Below, piece by piece: positions 1-9,610 of a DNA stretch of 64,000 bases (its first letter is position 1; each line of letters starts with the position of its first letter). A program made the position numbers and the translations under genes. The DNA comes from Paeniglutamicibacter cryotolerans (GTDB lineage: Bacteria; Actinomycetota; Actinomycetes; Actinomycetales; Micrococcaceae): NCBI RefSeq assembly GCF_014190875.1, contig NZ_JACHVS010000001.1, positions 2,807,449 to 2,871,448 of the forward strand, given 5' to 3'. Under the pieces are notes generated by a model. It was given only the letters and a program-made list of their open reading frames with translations, was not told the origin of the DNA and searched no databases.

Positions 1-1
1 C

Positions 2-922
2 CAGGACGTGTACTTCTTCTTTGGCGACAACGAGGAGACCGCAGGTGACACCGCCATCGCCACGGCTGCGCTGCTGCAATCGCGCGGGGTCGCGCCCTGG
101 CTGGTGCTCGATGAGGGCGGGGCTGTGACCACCGGCGCGTTTCCCCTGGTCAAGGCGCCGGTCGGTGTCATCGGTGTCTCCGAAAAGGGGCTGATCGACG
201 TGGTGCTTCAGGCGCACGATGCCGGCGGGCACGCCTCGGCACCGCCGTCATTCGGCGCTGTGCAGCGCATTGCCCGGGCCATCACGCGGCTGCGACGCGC
301 CCCGTTCCCGGCCTCGCTGTCCGAGGTCACCGTCGAAATGATCGACCGGCTGGCCGCCACCGCACCGGCTGGGGCCCGGGGGCCGATCGGCCTGTTGGGC
401 CGTGGCGGACGAGCCACTGCGTGGATCGTCTCGCGGATCGGCGCCGAGCCGGCTGCCTTGGTGCGCACCACTGTCGCAGCCACCGAGCTGGCCGGCAGTG
501 ACGGGAGCAACGTGCTGGCCAGGCGCGCCGCAGTCACGCTGAACATCAGGATCGCCGCCGGGGAAAGCGTGAACTGCACGCTGAGGCGCATCAAACGGAT
601 CATCAGGGACGGAAAGATCACCATTGATGTGCTTTCGGCCAGTGAACCGTCGCCGGTGTCACCGCACGACTGCGACCAGTTCCGGCTGCTGGAGGCCTGT
701 CTGGCCACCTCCCACCCGGCGGCAGTACCCGTTCCCTACATCATGCTCGCAGCGACCGATTCGCGCCGCTTCACCGGGATCAGCGAGAACGTGTACCGGT
801 TCGCGCCGCTGGGCATGGACAACTCCGAGCGCGCCGGGATCCACGGGACAAATGAATCGGTACTCGTCTCCGAGCTGGGCAATGCGGTGGCCTTCTACAC
901 CCGGCTGATTCGCTCGCTGTAG
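2..922 (+). CDS. M20 family metallopeptidase, N-terminus cut off by window edge
   Basis: Zinc-dependent amidohydrolase or carboxypeptidase of the M20 family, closest in style to the carboxypeptidase S / PM20D1 branch. The frame is already open at base 2, so the first GTG (base 8) is an internal valine and the true start lies upstream. Visible motifs are GDNEETAG near the left end (the acidic metal/catalytic segment), GGHASAPP (lid/dimer-domain histidine motif) and HGTNESV close to the C-terminus, which carries the last metal-site histidine of the family. About 307 codons remain of the 440-490 usual for this branch. No partner gene is visible; the next gene runs the other way. The substrate cannot be told from sequence. 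Confidence 0.85.
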   Translation, partial: QDVYFFFGDNEETAGDTAIATAALLQSRGVAPWLVLDEGGAVTTGAFPLVKAPVGVIGVSEKGLIDVVLQAHDAGGHASAPPSFGAVQRIARAITRLRRAPFPASLSEVTVEMIDRLAATAPAGARGPIGLLGRGGRATAWIVSRIGAEPAALVRTTVAATELAGSDGSNVLARRAAVTLNIRIAAGESVNCTLRRIKRIIRDGKITIDVLSASEPSPVSPHDCDQFRLLEACLATSHPAAVPVPYIMLAATDSRRFTGISENVYRFAPLGMDNSERAGIHGTNESVLVSELGNAVAFYTRLIRSL

Positions 923-947
923 GCGGGTCCCCGGGTGCTTGCCGCCG

Positions 948-1238
948 CTACTGACAGCTCAGCGCCCGGGACGCCGTGGAAGCTGAGAGCAACGTGCCGA
1001 AATTCCGGTTCAGGGACGTGGCCCAGGCCCCGGTGGAGGCCATGCGCGGCAGCGTGTTGAGGCTGTACCTGCCCGGAGTAATCAGGTGTTCACTTGGTTG
1101 TTCCTCGGTGGGGAGCAGCCGCAGCAGCTCCGCCCTCGGGTAGCCGCCGAGGTCGGCAGGTGTGGCGCCAGCGGGATCGGCCCGTGCCTGTGGGGTGCAA
1201 CCGCTGAGCAATGAGACGAGGGCCGCGGCCCCCGCCAT
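948..1238 (-). CDS. small putative lipoprotein
   Basis: A 96-residue protein that begins with a short hydrophobic stretch ending in LLSGC, a lipobox that predicts lipid attachment at the cysteine near residue 14 after export. The rest is short, has no recognised domain and ends in a cysteine. The ATG at 1238 gives an unusually short signal sequence. In-frame CTG codons just upstream (HLRLTPKP before the Met) would give a more typical charged n-region, but CTG is a rare start. The gene converges on the M20 peptidase with 25 bp between stops. Function unknown. Confidence 0.5.
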   Translation of the reverse strand: MAGAAALVSLLSGCTPQARADPAGATPADLGGYPRAELLRLLPTEEQPSEHLITPGRYSLNTLPRMASTGAWATSLNRNFGTLLSASTASRALSCQ

Positions 1239-1633
1239 GGGTTTCGGCGTAAGGCGCAGGTGTTCCCCGGACGAGCCTGTGACGCGTGGAAGGCCCGGCC
1301 CCAGCCTAAACCGAGCGGTGGCCGGTTCTGGTGACTGGCCACCGCTCGGCTCCCGTTGGAGGCAGCGGCGAATCGGATCCCCCGCAGTGGTGCGCCGCTT
1401 CGTTGTCCGATGGCGACGCCATCGTGCCCCAGGTGCCGGAGTAGCACCCGGCGAAGCTGCGGAAGCCCTGATCAGAGCCTGATATACGATGAATCTACGA
1501 TCGGGTCGGTGACCCGGCCGGAACTGCCCTGCATGAGACAGATGCACGCCGTGGTGAACCCGTTTCCGGCATGGCAGGCGCGGGGCATTGATGCTGCGCG
1601 TGCCGGGACACCAACGAACATCAAGGAGAACGC
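1239..1633. other. intergenic stretch without a supported gene
   Basis: About 395 bases between the lipoprotein (leftward) and the secreted protein (rightward), so it probably carries divergent promoters. Short open frames exist on both strands but none has a ribosome site or recognisable protein pattern. A GGAG ribosome site for the rightward gene lies near 1624-1627. Confidence 0.5.
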
Positions 1634-2758
1634 GTGCCAGAACGCGGCAAATGGCCCACCGTCGGTTCGGGGTTCAGGGGATTGCGCATGATTGCAGCGG
1701 CACTGGCCATGGTGGGCCTGCTGGCCGGTGCGACGCCGGCGGTGGCCACGGCGGCCCCGGCCAAGTCAGCGGTGTCCGTGGGTGTCATTGCCACGAAGAG
1801 CGTGGCGCCCGGGAAGAAGACCACCATCAAACCGGTGCTGGTGAAGCGCGGAACCGTCAGGATCGCCTCCTCGACACTGAGCGTCACCCGGAGCAAGAAA
1901 TCCGTGGCGAAGAACAAGAAGTCGGTCAGCCTGGCTGCCGGCAGCTATGTGGTCAAGACCAGGGTCACTTACCAGCTGAAGAGCGGTAGCAAGTGGGCCA
2001 GGGCGAAGACCGCGACGAAGTCGCAGAAGCTGATCATCAAGACTGCCAAGGCGTCGGCCAAGGTCAATACCGTGGCTGGCAAGAAGGAGCTCGTCTCCCG
2101 GATAAATGCCAAGCGCAAGAGCAACGGGCTCAAACCCCTCACGCTGGTGCATGAGGACGTGTTGCCGCCGGTGGAGCAGTTCCTCCACTCGGCCGGGGAT
2201 AGTCTGACCTGGCCCTATTTCTTCGAGGGCAGCCACTGGCCCACCGCCAAGGAATGGCTGGAGGTCTGGTACGCACATGACTACCAGGTCAAGCGGCTGT
2301 TGAAGAACAAGAAGGCCGCCTCGATCACGATGGTCAATGCCGTGGCGCATGAAGTGAACCACGGGTTGACGCTCAACGTGCTCGACATCGACCTGTATCA
2401 GGGAACCAAGGGCGCAGTGCGGTTCAAGAAGGGGACCCGGCTCGGCCAGGAGCTGGGCCCGGCCGGAAGCCGCGACCGGATAGTGGGCGCCCTCCAGCAG
2501 GTGCGTGCCGCAGCCAAGCTTCCCCCGCTCAAGGTCGGCAAGGGCGAGCCGGTGCTGAAAAAGGGAGAAAAGTCGGGTGGTTCCATCGGAACCGGGCGGA
2601 CCGGACGCTTCAGCCTGCGGGACGTGCTCGTCGACGAACACAGTGGAGTCATGCGCTACGCGATGGACAAGAAGTACACCCATCTGATGGTCTCCTTTAA
2701 GAAGCAGGGCTCGGGCTACCGCAGTTCGTTGACGTTCTACCAGATCGCTAGGTCCTAG
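1634..2758 (+). CDS. secreted lysine-rich protein, possible divergent CAP-like domain
   Basis: A 374-residue exported protein. The GTG start has AGGAG about 7 bases upstream. A hydrophobic segment at about residues 18-40 followed by ATAAPA looks like a signal peptide with an Ala-x-Ala cleavage site. Residues about 45-140 are rich in Lys, Ser and Thr and look like an extended or beta-sandwich linker. From about residue 150 the segment LVSRINAKRKSNGLKPL resembles the first helix of CAP/SCP domains, and later VAHEVNHGL could be a metal or active-site histidine cluster. The rest does not match the family well, so the domain call is tentative. A hairpin at 2778-2804 follows the stop. Confidence 0.6.
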   Translation: MPERGKWPTVGSGFRGLRMIAAALAMVGLLAGATPAVATAAPAKSAVSVGVIATKSVAPGKKTTIKPVLVKRGTVRIASSTLSVTRSKKSVAKNKKSVSLAAGSYVVKTRVTYQLKSGSKWARAKTATKSQKLIIKTAKASAKVNTVAGKKELVSRINAKRKSNGLKPLTLVHEDVLPPVEQFLHSAGDSLTWPYFFEGSHWPTAKEWLEVWYAHDYQVKRLLKNKKAASITMVNAVAHEVNHGLTLNVLDIDLYQGTKGAVRFKKGTRLGQELGPAGSRDRIVGALQQVRAAAKLPPLKVGKGEPVLKKGEKSGGSIGTGRTGRFSLRDVLVDEHSGVMRYAMDKKYTHLMVSFKKQGSGYRSSLTFYQIARS

Positions 2759-2777
2759 CAACCGGCGCCAAGTCAGT

Positions 2778-2804
2778 GTCCCCCCACCTACGCCGGTGGG
2801 GGAC
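2778..2804 (+). terminator. hairpin terminator after the secreted protein gene
   Basis: GTCCCCCCACC and GGTGGGGGAC form a GC-rich stem of about ten pairs, with one unpaired C, around a short loop, 20 bases after the stop at 2758. There is no U-tract, as is common in actinobacteria. Confidence 0.55.
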
Positions 2805-2960
2805 GCTGCCGCCCCCCGCACAGGGAATTCTCCCTGGATGAGCACGATGGCTCCGGGGCCGGAGGACTACCGGGGACCGAGAGCTCCGGCGTATCGTGGG
2901 GAAAAACGGGCCCGGACGCCGCACCGCCGGGGCCCGACGTGGTGCCGGGAGGGCGGGGAC

Positions 2961-4475
2961 ATGGCCGAAGCGGGGGATGTGGATACCCGGATGCAGGCGC
3001 TACTGGAGCTCTTTGCCGCGCTCGCCGGTGACTTGGAGGTCCACGAGGTACTCCAACGCATGGTCGATGCCGCACGGCGGCTCTTCGAAGCACGTGGCGC
3101 CTGGCTGGTGGTGCTTGACCCGGCCGGCGCTACCGGAGACATCGTCTCCTCCGGCGGCGTGACAGTGGTCCGCGGACCACACAAAGTCCCGGCGTCCGGG
3201 CCCGGGGACCTTGAATTGGAGATCCCCGTGCGTGGGCTTCTCTACGGCCGGTTGTTCCTCGAGCATCGCAGGGCGGCCGCCGGCTTCACCCCGGCGGACC
3301 GGACCCTGGCCGAAGCGCTGGCGGCGGCGGCCGGGGTGGCCATCGACAATGCCGGGATCTACCGCGACGCCCGGCTGCGTGCCCGCTGGCTGGAAGCCTC
3401 GATGCATGTCGGGCGGATGCTTGTCGATTCGGCACCTGGGCGCCGCGGCGGAGGATTGGACCCGGTCACCGAACTGATCCGCCGTGAATCCGGCTCCCGG
3501 CAGGTGCTGCTGCTGATGCCGGTGGGCGAGGGTCCGGTGTACCGGGTTTCCTCGGCCGCCGGGTCCGGGCGTCGGCGCATGCATGGAAGGTTGTTGGAGC
3601 CCGGGACACCCGAACTGCTCACCGTTGCCGGAAACGGTGTGCCGGCGGTGTTGGGCGCGCTACCCGAACTCGGTGAGCTCGGGGCCATCGGAGGCGAATC
3701 CGAAACCCTGGCGGTCGATCTACATGCCCATGGGATCCACTACGGGCTGCTGCTGCTGGTCCGGGCGGCCGGAGCCGAACCGTTCACCGACACCGACCAG
3801 GAGATGAGCGCAGTGCTGGGCGCGAACATCGGGCAGGGCCTGGGATTGGAGCGGCTGCACCGGCTGCGTGAGCAGGTGCTGCTCTTCAGCGACCGCGAAC
3901 GTATTGCGCGGGACCTGCACGACGTGGTCATCCAGCGGATCTTCGCCGCCGGGCTCTCCATCCAGGCGCTGGGCCGGCACCTGGATTCCGAGGCGGCCCG
4001 CACCCGTGCGCTGGACATCACCGGTGAGCTGGACGAGACCATCAGGGAGCTGCGCGAGACCATCTACGCGCTGCGCTCCAGCGCCGGGGAGGCCGAACAG
4101 CTCTCCAGCCGTATCCTGCGTGCCGTACGCACAGCGAGCGAGCCGCTGCCCTTCACCCCGCAGCTGCGCCTGAGCGGGCCCCTCGACGGGATCGACGACG
4201 AGGCGGTGATCTCCAACCTGCTCGCTGTGCTCACCGAATCGGTGTCGAACGCTGTGCGCCACGCAGCGGCCGAGAGCATCTCGGTGGAGGTGGTGGCCGG
4301 CCCCGACGCGCTGCGCCTGCAGGTGAGGGACGATGGCGCGGGCATGAGCTTCCCGGTGACCGAAAGCGGGCTGGCGAACATGGGCCAGCGCGCGCGGGAA
4401 CTGGGCGGGCGCTTCAGCGTCGACTCGAAGCCGGGCGCGGGCACCACGGTGAAGTGGAGGGTCCCGCTGCCCTGA
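2961..4475 (+). CDS. GAF-domain sensor histidine kinase, DevS/NarX-like
   Basis: A 504-residue cytoplasmic sensor kinase. Two GAF-type regions (about residues 20-140 and 160-300) precede a HisKA_3 dimerisation helix with RERIARDLHDVVIQ, whose phospho-accepting histidine is about residue 320. The ATPase domain shows LTESVSNAVRHA (N-box) and DDGAGM (G1 box) towards the C-terminus. The open frame extends upstream to 2796, but the ATG at 2961 follows GGGAGGGCGGGG and starts a typical amphipathic helix. No membrane segments are seen. It converges on a NarL-type response regulator with only 14 bases between stops, so the two are very likely partners, as in DevS/DevR (DosR) redox or hypoxia systems. 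The ligand of the GAF domains is unknown. Confidence 0.9.
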   Translation: MAEAGDVDTRMQALLELFAALAGDLEVHEVLQRMVDAARRLFEARGAWLVVLDPAGATGDIVSSGGVTVVRGPHKVPASGPGDLELEIPVRGLLYGRLFLEHRRAAAGFTPADRTLAEALAAAAGVAIDNAGIYRDARLRARWLEASMHVGRMLVDSAPGRRGGGLDPVTELIRRESGSRQVLLLMPVGEGPVYRVSSAAGSGRRRMHGRLLEPGTPELLTVAGNGVPAVLGALPELGELGAIGGESETLAVDLHAHGIHYGLLLLVRAAGAEPFTDTDQEMSAVLGANIGQGLGLERLHRLREQVLLFSDRERIARDLHDVVIQRIFAAGLSIQALGRHLDSEAARTRALDITGELDETIRELRETIYALRSSAGEAEQLSSRILRAVRTASEPLPFTPQLRLSGPLDGIDDEAVISNLLAVLTESVSNAVRHAAAESISVEVVAGPDALRLQVRDDGAGMSFPVTESGLANMGQRARELGGRFSVDSKPGAGTTVKWRVPLP

Positions 4476-4489
4476 ACCGCACCGGTTCC

Positions 4490-5188
4490 TCAGGTGCCGC
4501 CGTCGTTGGGCGAGGGCATCGGGTGGGTTATGAACACCGCCGCCTGGGTCCGGCGCTCGAAGCCCAGCTTGGCAAGCAGCGAGGAGACGTAGTTCTTCAC
4601 CGTTTTCTCCGCCAGGCGCATGCGCTCGCCGATCTGCCTGTTGCTCAGCCCTTCTCCGACCAGTTCGAGCACCCGGCGCTCTTGCATGGTCAGCGTGGCG
4701 ACGCGCGGGTCCACCTTGTCGGCGGAGAACAGGCCGTGGATGATCGCGGACTTCAGTCCGGGGGTGAACAGGGATTCCCCGCGCGCCGCACGGCGCAGTG
4801 CCCCGAGCAGGTCGTTGCCAGCAATCTGCTTGAGCACATAGCCGACGGCGCCGGCGAGCACCGCCCCGCGCAGCGCCTGCTCGTCATCGTAGGAGGTAAG
4901 AATCAGGCAGTTCAGGGTGGAGTCCACGGAACGCACGTCGCGGCAGACCTCGATGCCGGTGCCATCGGGCAGCCGGGCGTCGAGCACGGAGACATCAGGG
5001 CGCAACGCGGGAATCCTTCGGCGGGCGTCTTGGGCGGATCCGGAGGTGCCGACGACCTCGAACCCCTCGCCTTCGAGCAGCTCGCGCAGGCCGCGGCGCA
5101 CCAGCTCGTGGTCATCGAGGATGAAGACCCTGATGGCGGGCGTGGGTGGAGCCGGGGCACCGGACGGCGAAATAGTTTCGGTGACCAT
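4490..5188 (-). CDS. NarL/DevR-type response regulator
   Basis: A 232-residue two-domain regulator. The receiver domain shows the acidic pair LDDHE, the phospho-acceptor Asp at about residue 70 (VSVLDARLPDG), and the conserved Lys in GYVLKQ. The C-terminal LuxR-type helix-turn-helix contains LTMQERRVLELVGEGLSNRQI and KTVKNYVSSLL. The ATG at 5188 is preceded by GGGAAGAG. The order and convergent placement with the GAF histidine kinase suggest a DevR/DosR-like pair controlling redox, nitric oxide or dormancy genes; Dps and a GlsB-type stress protein lie just beyond. Which genes it controls cannot be read here. Confidence 0.9.
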   Translation of the reverse strand: MVTETISPSGAPAPPTPAIRVFILDDHELVRRGLRELLEGEGFEVVGTSGSAQDARRRIPALRPDVSVLDARLPDGTGIEVCRDVRSVDSTLNCLILTSYDDEQALRGAVLAGAVGYVLKQIAGNDLLGALRRAARGESLFTPGLKSAIIHGLFSADKVDPRVATLTMQERRVLELVGEGLSNRQIGERMRLAEKTVKNYVSSLLAKLGFERRTQAAVFITHPMPSPNDGGT

Positions 5189-5558
5189 GATCTCTTCCCT
5201 CTGCGCTGAAGCACGCTCCGCAATCCACAGGGGCGGCCGGATGGCTGCGGGGTTCCCCTCACAGTCATTGTGCTGGGCCGATGGCGTGACTACAAGGGGC
5301 AAAAGGCCCGCCATTCGGGGGTGTTTACGGGCGGGCGGGGGGGTCGGTTCGCCGCGTCCGACCCGGTGGCTTCGGCCCTACCGGGATTCTGGCCTGCGGA
5401 GCAAGGCCCGTGCACGGCGCGGCGGCTACGATGGCGTTTCACCGGCCCTTGATGGCTGGCGCGAACGGTAGCCAAGGACGGATTCGCCATGGAACGATGG
5501 ATGTCCGGGCGTCCTGGAAACGGTGCGCCAGCGCGCCAGATACAAGGAGGAACCCCTC
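5189..5558. other. intergenic stretch
   Basis: About 370 bases between the leftward response regulator and the rightward proline-rich gene, so two divergent promoters are expected. I see no recognisable protein and no strong hairpin. AAGGAGG at 5544-5550 is the ribosome site of the next gene. Confidence 0.5.
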
Positions 5559-5864
5559 ATGTCCACCTTCGAAACAACGGCCGGAATTTTGGGCCGTGTC
5601 CCGACGCCGTCGCCGCGGGATCAAAGTCTTCCGCCGGTCCACGAGCCGCCACCGGAACCACCCACCGCCCCGCCTCCGGGCCCGGATCCCGTGGGGCCGC
5701 CATTGCCGCCGACAGGTCCGTCCCCGGCGCCAGAACCCCCTCCGGGGCCCATGCCCGACCCCGGTCCGCTACCGGATCCGTTCCCAGTCCCCAACCCCCT
5801 GCCGGGTCCGGATCCGATGCCCCATCCCGATCCGACCACGATTCCTTTTCCCTCGGCGGGATAA
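5559..5864 (+). CDS. proline-rich small protein
   Basis: A 101-residue protein with a perfect AAGGAGG eight bases before its ATG. After about 22 ordinary residues (MSTFETTAGILGRVPTPSP) it consists largely of Pro, with Gly, Asp and Pro-x-Pro repeats such as PPEPP, GPDP and PLPDP, giving a stiff extended polyproline chain. No signal peptide or membrane segment is visible. This composition can arise in disordered linker or cell-wall-spanning proteins. The opposite strand is also open but has no ribosome site. Function unknown. Confidence 0.55.
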   Translation: MSTFETTAGILGRVPTPSPRDQSLPPVHEPPPEPPTAPPPGPDPVGPPLPPTGPSPAPEPPPGPMPDPGPLPDPFPVPNPLPGPDPMPHPDPTTIPFPSAG

Positions 5865-6216
5865 GGGCCAAGGCGGGTTACCGCGCCACGTATCCGTTCC
5901 GGTCCCCGGCCCTGTGCTTCACGATGCGCACTGGCCGACGGCACGGCATGAGTGGATTCATATGTCCGGAAGGGACCGACTTGTGCCGGTGGGCGGACCC
6001 GGTTTCAACAGCGGTCCGAGGTCGGGCCTTCCCGGTCATACGGGGACGGGAAGGCCGTTGAAGACCTGAAAATTCACCGGCAGGTCATGGTTTCACACTG
6101 AAGCCCCCGTGGGCGCGGGGTGAATTTATGGCTGGACGATTCGCTTTGCATGGGGTTACGGTGAAGTAACAAGCCGACAGAAAGCGGCGGCGAAGAGGAA
6201 CTCCAAGGAGCTGAGT
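5865..6216. other. intergenic stretch upstream of dps
   Basis: About 350 bases without a supported gene. The last part, around 6060-6180, is the most AT-rich of the neighbourhood and probably holds the dps promoter. AAGGAGCTG at 6204-6212 is the dps ribosome site. Confidence 0.45.
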
Positions 6217-6777
6217 ATGGCTACGAAGAAAACTCCCCGGGCCGGATATACCGTCCCCGGAATGAGCATGGACGATGGGCAGAAGGTCGCCGAAATCCTG
6301 CAGGGTAGGCTGCATGCGCTCAACGATCTCCAGTTGACCCTGAAGCACGCGCACTGGAACGTTGTCGGACGCGATTTCATCGGCGTCCATGAAATGCTCG
6401 ATCCGCAGATCGATCTCGTTCGGGCGATGATCGATGAAATGGCCGAGCGTATCGCCACGCTGGGAACCTCACCCAACGGCCTTCCAGGCGCCTTGGTCAA
6501 GGAGCGGGATTGGGATGACTATTCGATCGGCCGGGCCAGGACAAGCGAGCACCTGGCCGCACTTGACCTGGTGTACGACGGCGTCATCGCCAGCCACCGC
6601 AAGGCCATGGCCGCCACCGGAGAGCTAGATCCGATCACCGAGGACATGCTCATCGGACAGAGCGCCAAGCTGGAACTGTTCCAGTGGTTCATGCGGGCCC
6701 ACCTCGAAGACGACGCCGGTAACCTCAGCGATGCCGGCGCCCGTACCGAGACCGCGGCCGCCAAGAAGGCCACCTAG
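6217..6777 (+). CDS. dps: Dps family ferritin-like DNA-protection protein
   Basis: A 186-residue Dps/ferritin-like protein that forms a 12-subunit shell, oxidises Fe(II) with peroxide and shields DNA in starved or oxidatively stressed cells. The dimer-interface ferroxidase site is intact: His46 (KHAHWNVVG), His58 (GVHEMLD), Asp73 and Glu77 (MIDEMAERI), with the family's exact 12-15-4 spacing. The N-terminus (MATKKTPRAG) and the C-terminus (AAAKKAT) carry lysine-rich tails of the kind that bind DNA in other Dps proteins. It sits close to a GlsB-type stress membrane protein and the DevR-like regulator. Confidence 0.95.
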   Translation: MATKKTPRAGYTVPGMSMDDGQKVAEILQGRLHALNDLQLTLKHAHWNVVGRDFIGVHEMLDPQIDLVRAMIDEMAERIATLGTSPNGLPGALVKERDWDDYSIGRARTSEHLAALDLVYDGVIASHRKAMAATGELDPITEDMLIGQSAKLELFQWFMRAHLEDDAGNLSDAGARTETAAAKKAT

Positions 6778-6903
6778 CTGTTTTCCGCACCGGGCAAGGA
6801 GTTGGGCGCACTGAGTGGCTGAGGTTCATGGCTGGGGCCAGGAAATCCTGTCTCTGTTCCGCGGCGGAGAACGAAGAAACAGCATCTACTACGAGGAGGA
6901 ATC

Positions 6904-7173
6904 ATGGGTTTCATCGGTTGGATTATTTTGGGTTTGATCGTCGGCGCCATCGTCAAGGCGGTTCTTCCTGGCAGGGTCGGCGGCGGCTGGGTCACCAGCT
7001 TGATCCTGGGTGTGGTCGGAGCCATCGTGGGCGGGTGGATCGGTGACGCGCTCTTCAATGACGGCAGAATGAGTTTTTGGAGCGTGGGCTCGTGGCTGCT
7101 GGCCATCGTCGGTGGATTGGTGGTCGCGGGGATCTATGGCGCCATCACCGGACGGAACAAGTCCACGGCCTGA
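6904..7173 (+). CDS. GlsB/YeaQ/YmgE family stress-response membrane protein
   Basis: An 89-residue, almost wholly hydrophobic protein with three membrane helices (about residues 3-24, 30-50 and 58-82) separated by glycine-rich turns (GRVGGGW, GGWIGDAL), the pattern of the GlsB/YeaQ transglycosylase-associated family. GAGGAGGA precedes the ATG. Members are induced in stress and stationary phase, but the molecular role is not established. Its position just after dps suggests a shared stress response. A strong hairpin follows. Confidence 0.85.
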   Translation: MGFIGWIILGLIVGAIVKAVLPGRVGGGWVTSLILGVVGAIVGGWIGDALFNDGRMSFWSVGSWLLAIVGGLVVAGIYGAITGRNKSTA

Positions 7174-7192
7174 CGCCGGTCATATGAACCCT

Positions 7193-7228
7193 CGGGGCCG
7201 GTCGGTGCATACGCATCGACCGGCCCCG
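7193..7228 (+). terminator. hairpin terminator after the GlsB-type gene
   Basis: CGGGGCCGGTCG (7193-7204) pairs perfectly with CGACCGGCCCCG (7217-7228); the loop GTGCATACGCAT can extend the stem. It lies 20 bases after the stop codon, with no clear U-tract. Confidence 0.7.
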
Positions 7229-8697
7229 TTAGATCACGGCGAGCGGGAAATTCAGGCGCCACAGCGGTGGCGCAAGCATCTTGGTGGGTACGGCCGGAGC
7301 GGCCTGGCACCTGACGGTCTGCCAATCGTGGCCCATGCACCACAAAACACGAGGGCGGCCTTCTCCCACACGCTGCCGGGGGCCGGTTCCGCGTTGCCCT
7401 GGCATCCACGGATTCACGGAGCCCAGGAGCGCTGGATCAAGGGCCTGAACGCGACCTCCCGTAACGGCCATGGCCGTTCCCTGCCCGCCCCCACTGAGCC
7501 AACTGGACAGGAGATTCTGTGCGTAGAGCTCCCACCAGCGCTTTCCGATGCAAACGCCGAAAGGGTCGGGATCTTGGAAATCGTTTCGCGATGGGTGGAC
7601 CTCATTCTGTGTCGGGTCCGGCGTGGGGGATTAAACGTTCGCCCACGCAATGCCGGGCCGCAGAGCCGGTACCGATCGTGGTCTGGAAAGTCCGGCCCGG
7701 GATTCACATCGCGCAGGAACGCGGCCAAGCCACGGGGCGTAAGAGCGTTCAATGGCGAGGATGTCGCGACGCGTAAGGACGCGGTACGTGCAATTCGTGG
7801 CCCGCATCACTCGATCAACGAAGCAGGCTGAACATTCTCGTCAGATTTCAGCGTGGCGAAACCGTCTACGCCCCGGTAGGTTGTAGCAATCAGGGCAAGG
7901 TTCGCACAGTGTACGCGGACGAGGCGTAGGCCACTGAGCTGGGCCCGCTCGCTGGACGGCGCGATCCCCTCGGGGCCGGGACCTACGGTTCCCATGAGAG
8001 CATCCACTCTCCTCTCCAGACCGCCAACCCCGTTCCGGGCTGACGCGCGCGTCGGCGTGGGTGCAGACCACCAGTGTTCTGGTTGCACTGCATCGAAGCC
8101 CGGACCAGACACGGACCATGCCTGCGGAGCGGGCGCACCATCCCAGTTCTCCGAGGAAAATGATCTGAACCCTCCAGCGACTCCGAGCCGCCATTGCCGA
8201 GATGCCCGGCCAGGTAGACCGGATCCCACGACGCACTGTGGGAAGTACAGCCCTCGGGAAGTGTGCTCCCCGCGTGTGGGTTTGGATCCGAAGCCGAGCG
8301 TATTCACATGGCCTCTTTTCAAGGTGGTCATGGGGCCATCGGGCATCGTTGTCACCAGGTTGTCGGGTGCCAAGGATACGGTGTTCCTCAGCCGCTGTGG
8401 ACCGTCAGCGGACTACACGCAGTCCAGTGCGAATAAGGGATATGCCCGAGTGTCTGGCCCAGCCGAATCCGCACAATAGCGTGGGGATTCCGGGCGCCTG
8501 CGATCACCTCTAGGTTCCATGACTCAATGGACAGACCGATGCATGCCGCCAGCCCCCTGACGGCGTGGATTGACAACCGAAGGGTGCCTCCGATGGCGGC
8601 CAACAGGGGAACCAGCAGGATAGGAAAGCATGGTTCCGTTGCGGTGCCGTAGCTCCTTCGACTGGTTTACCTCAGGGTAGAGCGTAGCCGGTGCTGA
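7229..8697. other. gene-poor stretch, about 1.5 kb
   Basis: No convincing gene. The longest open frames (for example a 188-codon frame on the minus strand, 7807-8373) lack a ribosome site and recognisable domains. The DNA looks less GC-biased and less periodic than the neighbouring coding DNA. With the transposase remnant at 9.6 kb this suggests a decayed or accessory region. Confidence 0.5.
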
Positions 8698-9135
8698 CTA
8701 GCTGCTACTCAAGTCTGGATCGGTATGCGTGCCAGACTGATCCTGCTCGCTGACGGAGGCCAGCGGTGCCCGGGCGACAACCCCGGTCCTTCGAGTAGCC
8801 TTCCAAGCCCAGAAGGAAATGATGCCGGCAGCAAGGACAGCGGCCCCAAACCAAAACATGGTTCGGCTCCGGGCGGGCTTTTTTCCGGTAAGTTTCCGTT
8901 GGGCCGATTCCAGCGCATCCTCCACGCTTTCACGAGCCTTCCGTGCCAGTTTATGGTTGCCGGTCAGAGTGGCCACTACTTGTTCGGATGCCCTCGAAAT
9001 TGCCGATGGGTCCAAATGGTTGACGGCCTGCTGGAGGCTGGCCTCAAGCTGGCGCGGATACTCCTGTCCAGCCTTCTTCGCCCAGCGCTGAAGTTGTTTC
9101 TGGATGTCTTCCATGCTTTTTTCGGACCGTGACAT
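8698..9135 (-). CDS. small tail-anchored-like membrane protein, function unknown
   Basis: A 145-residue protein. The ATG at 9135 is preceded by CGGGAGG. The N-terminal 90 residues are charged and probably helical (MEDIQKQLQRWAKKAGQEYPRQ, LARKARESVEDALESAQRKL), followed by a basic stretch (GKKPARSR) and a single membrane helix (MFWFGAAVLAAGIISFWAW), then a polar tail. This shape suggests an inner-membrane protein with a cytoplasmic helical domain. The longer open frame reaching 9354 is not needed. It stands alone in an otherwise gene-poor region. Confidence 0.65.
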   Translation of the reverse strand: MSRSEKSMEDIQKQLQRWAKKAGQEYPRQLEASLQQAVNHLDPSAISRASEQVVATLTGNHKLARKARESVEDALESAQRKLTGKKPARSRTMFWFGAAVLAAGIISFWAWKATRRTGVVARAPLASVSEQDQSGTHTDPDLSSS

Positions 9136-9610
9136 TCTTGCCTCCCGTAGTGCTGTCGGTGATCCTGGCTGTTTGGTTCGGGCCCCTTGGCGTGAGGTGC
9201 GGTCACACCCGGCTATCTGCCGGTTGCTGCCCATCTGGCCATGTCGAATCTCCAGGTTTTCCGGCCAATGATTCGGCTGATTCGATATTGAGGGCCCGTC
9301 ATCCCGGTCTGTCCGGATGCGGAATTCAAGGACTACTTTCCCATGCGGATTCATGGGGTACCGGGATCCGGTAGTCCGACTCGACTATCGGATTTCCTCT
9401 TCGGCCAACCTATCCGGCGAGGGCCTTCGCTGCAAGTGGGTATCTGCACGGCTCTGCCAGTCAGGCCGATGGCTAGCCCGGGGGGGCCTATCTTTTTCGC
9501 AAGGTCTTTTCGGGGCTTGCGAAAGAATCGTTGGCTCCGGATCCGGGCATGAGGCAGTGCTCCGGTGCGGGTGTTTCGAGCCAAAATGCACCTGCGCAGG
9601 GTGGTGGGGT
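9136..9610. other. gene-poor stretch with one inverted repeat
   Basis: No supported gene. An inverted repeat TTTCGCAAG (9495-9503) / CTTGCGAAA (9516-9524) with a 12-base loop is present and may be a terminator or the relic of a mobile-element end. Confidence 0.4.

Noticed and set aside
2796..2960. Upstream extension of the histidine kinase frame
   Set aside because: It is in frame but has no ribosome site and no conserved residues; the ATG at 2961 has GGGAGGGCGGGG and a helical start typical of the family.
7807..8373. 188-codon frame on the minus strand in the gene-poor block
   Set aside because: No ribosome site, no domain, no consistent codon bias; open length is not unusual at this GC content.
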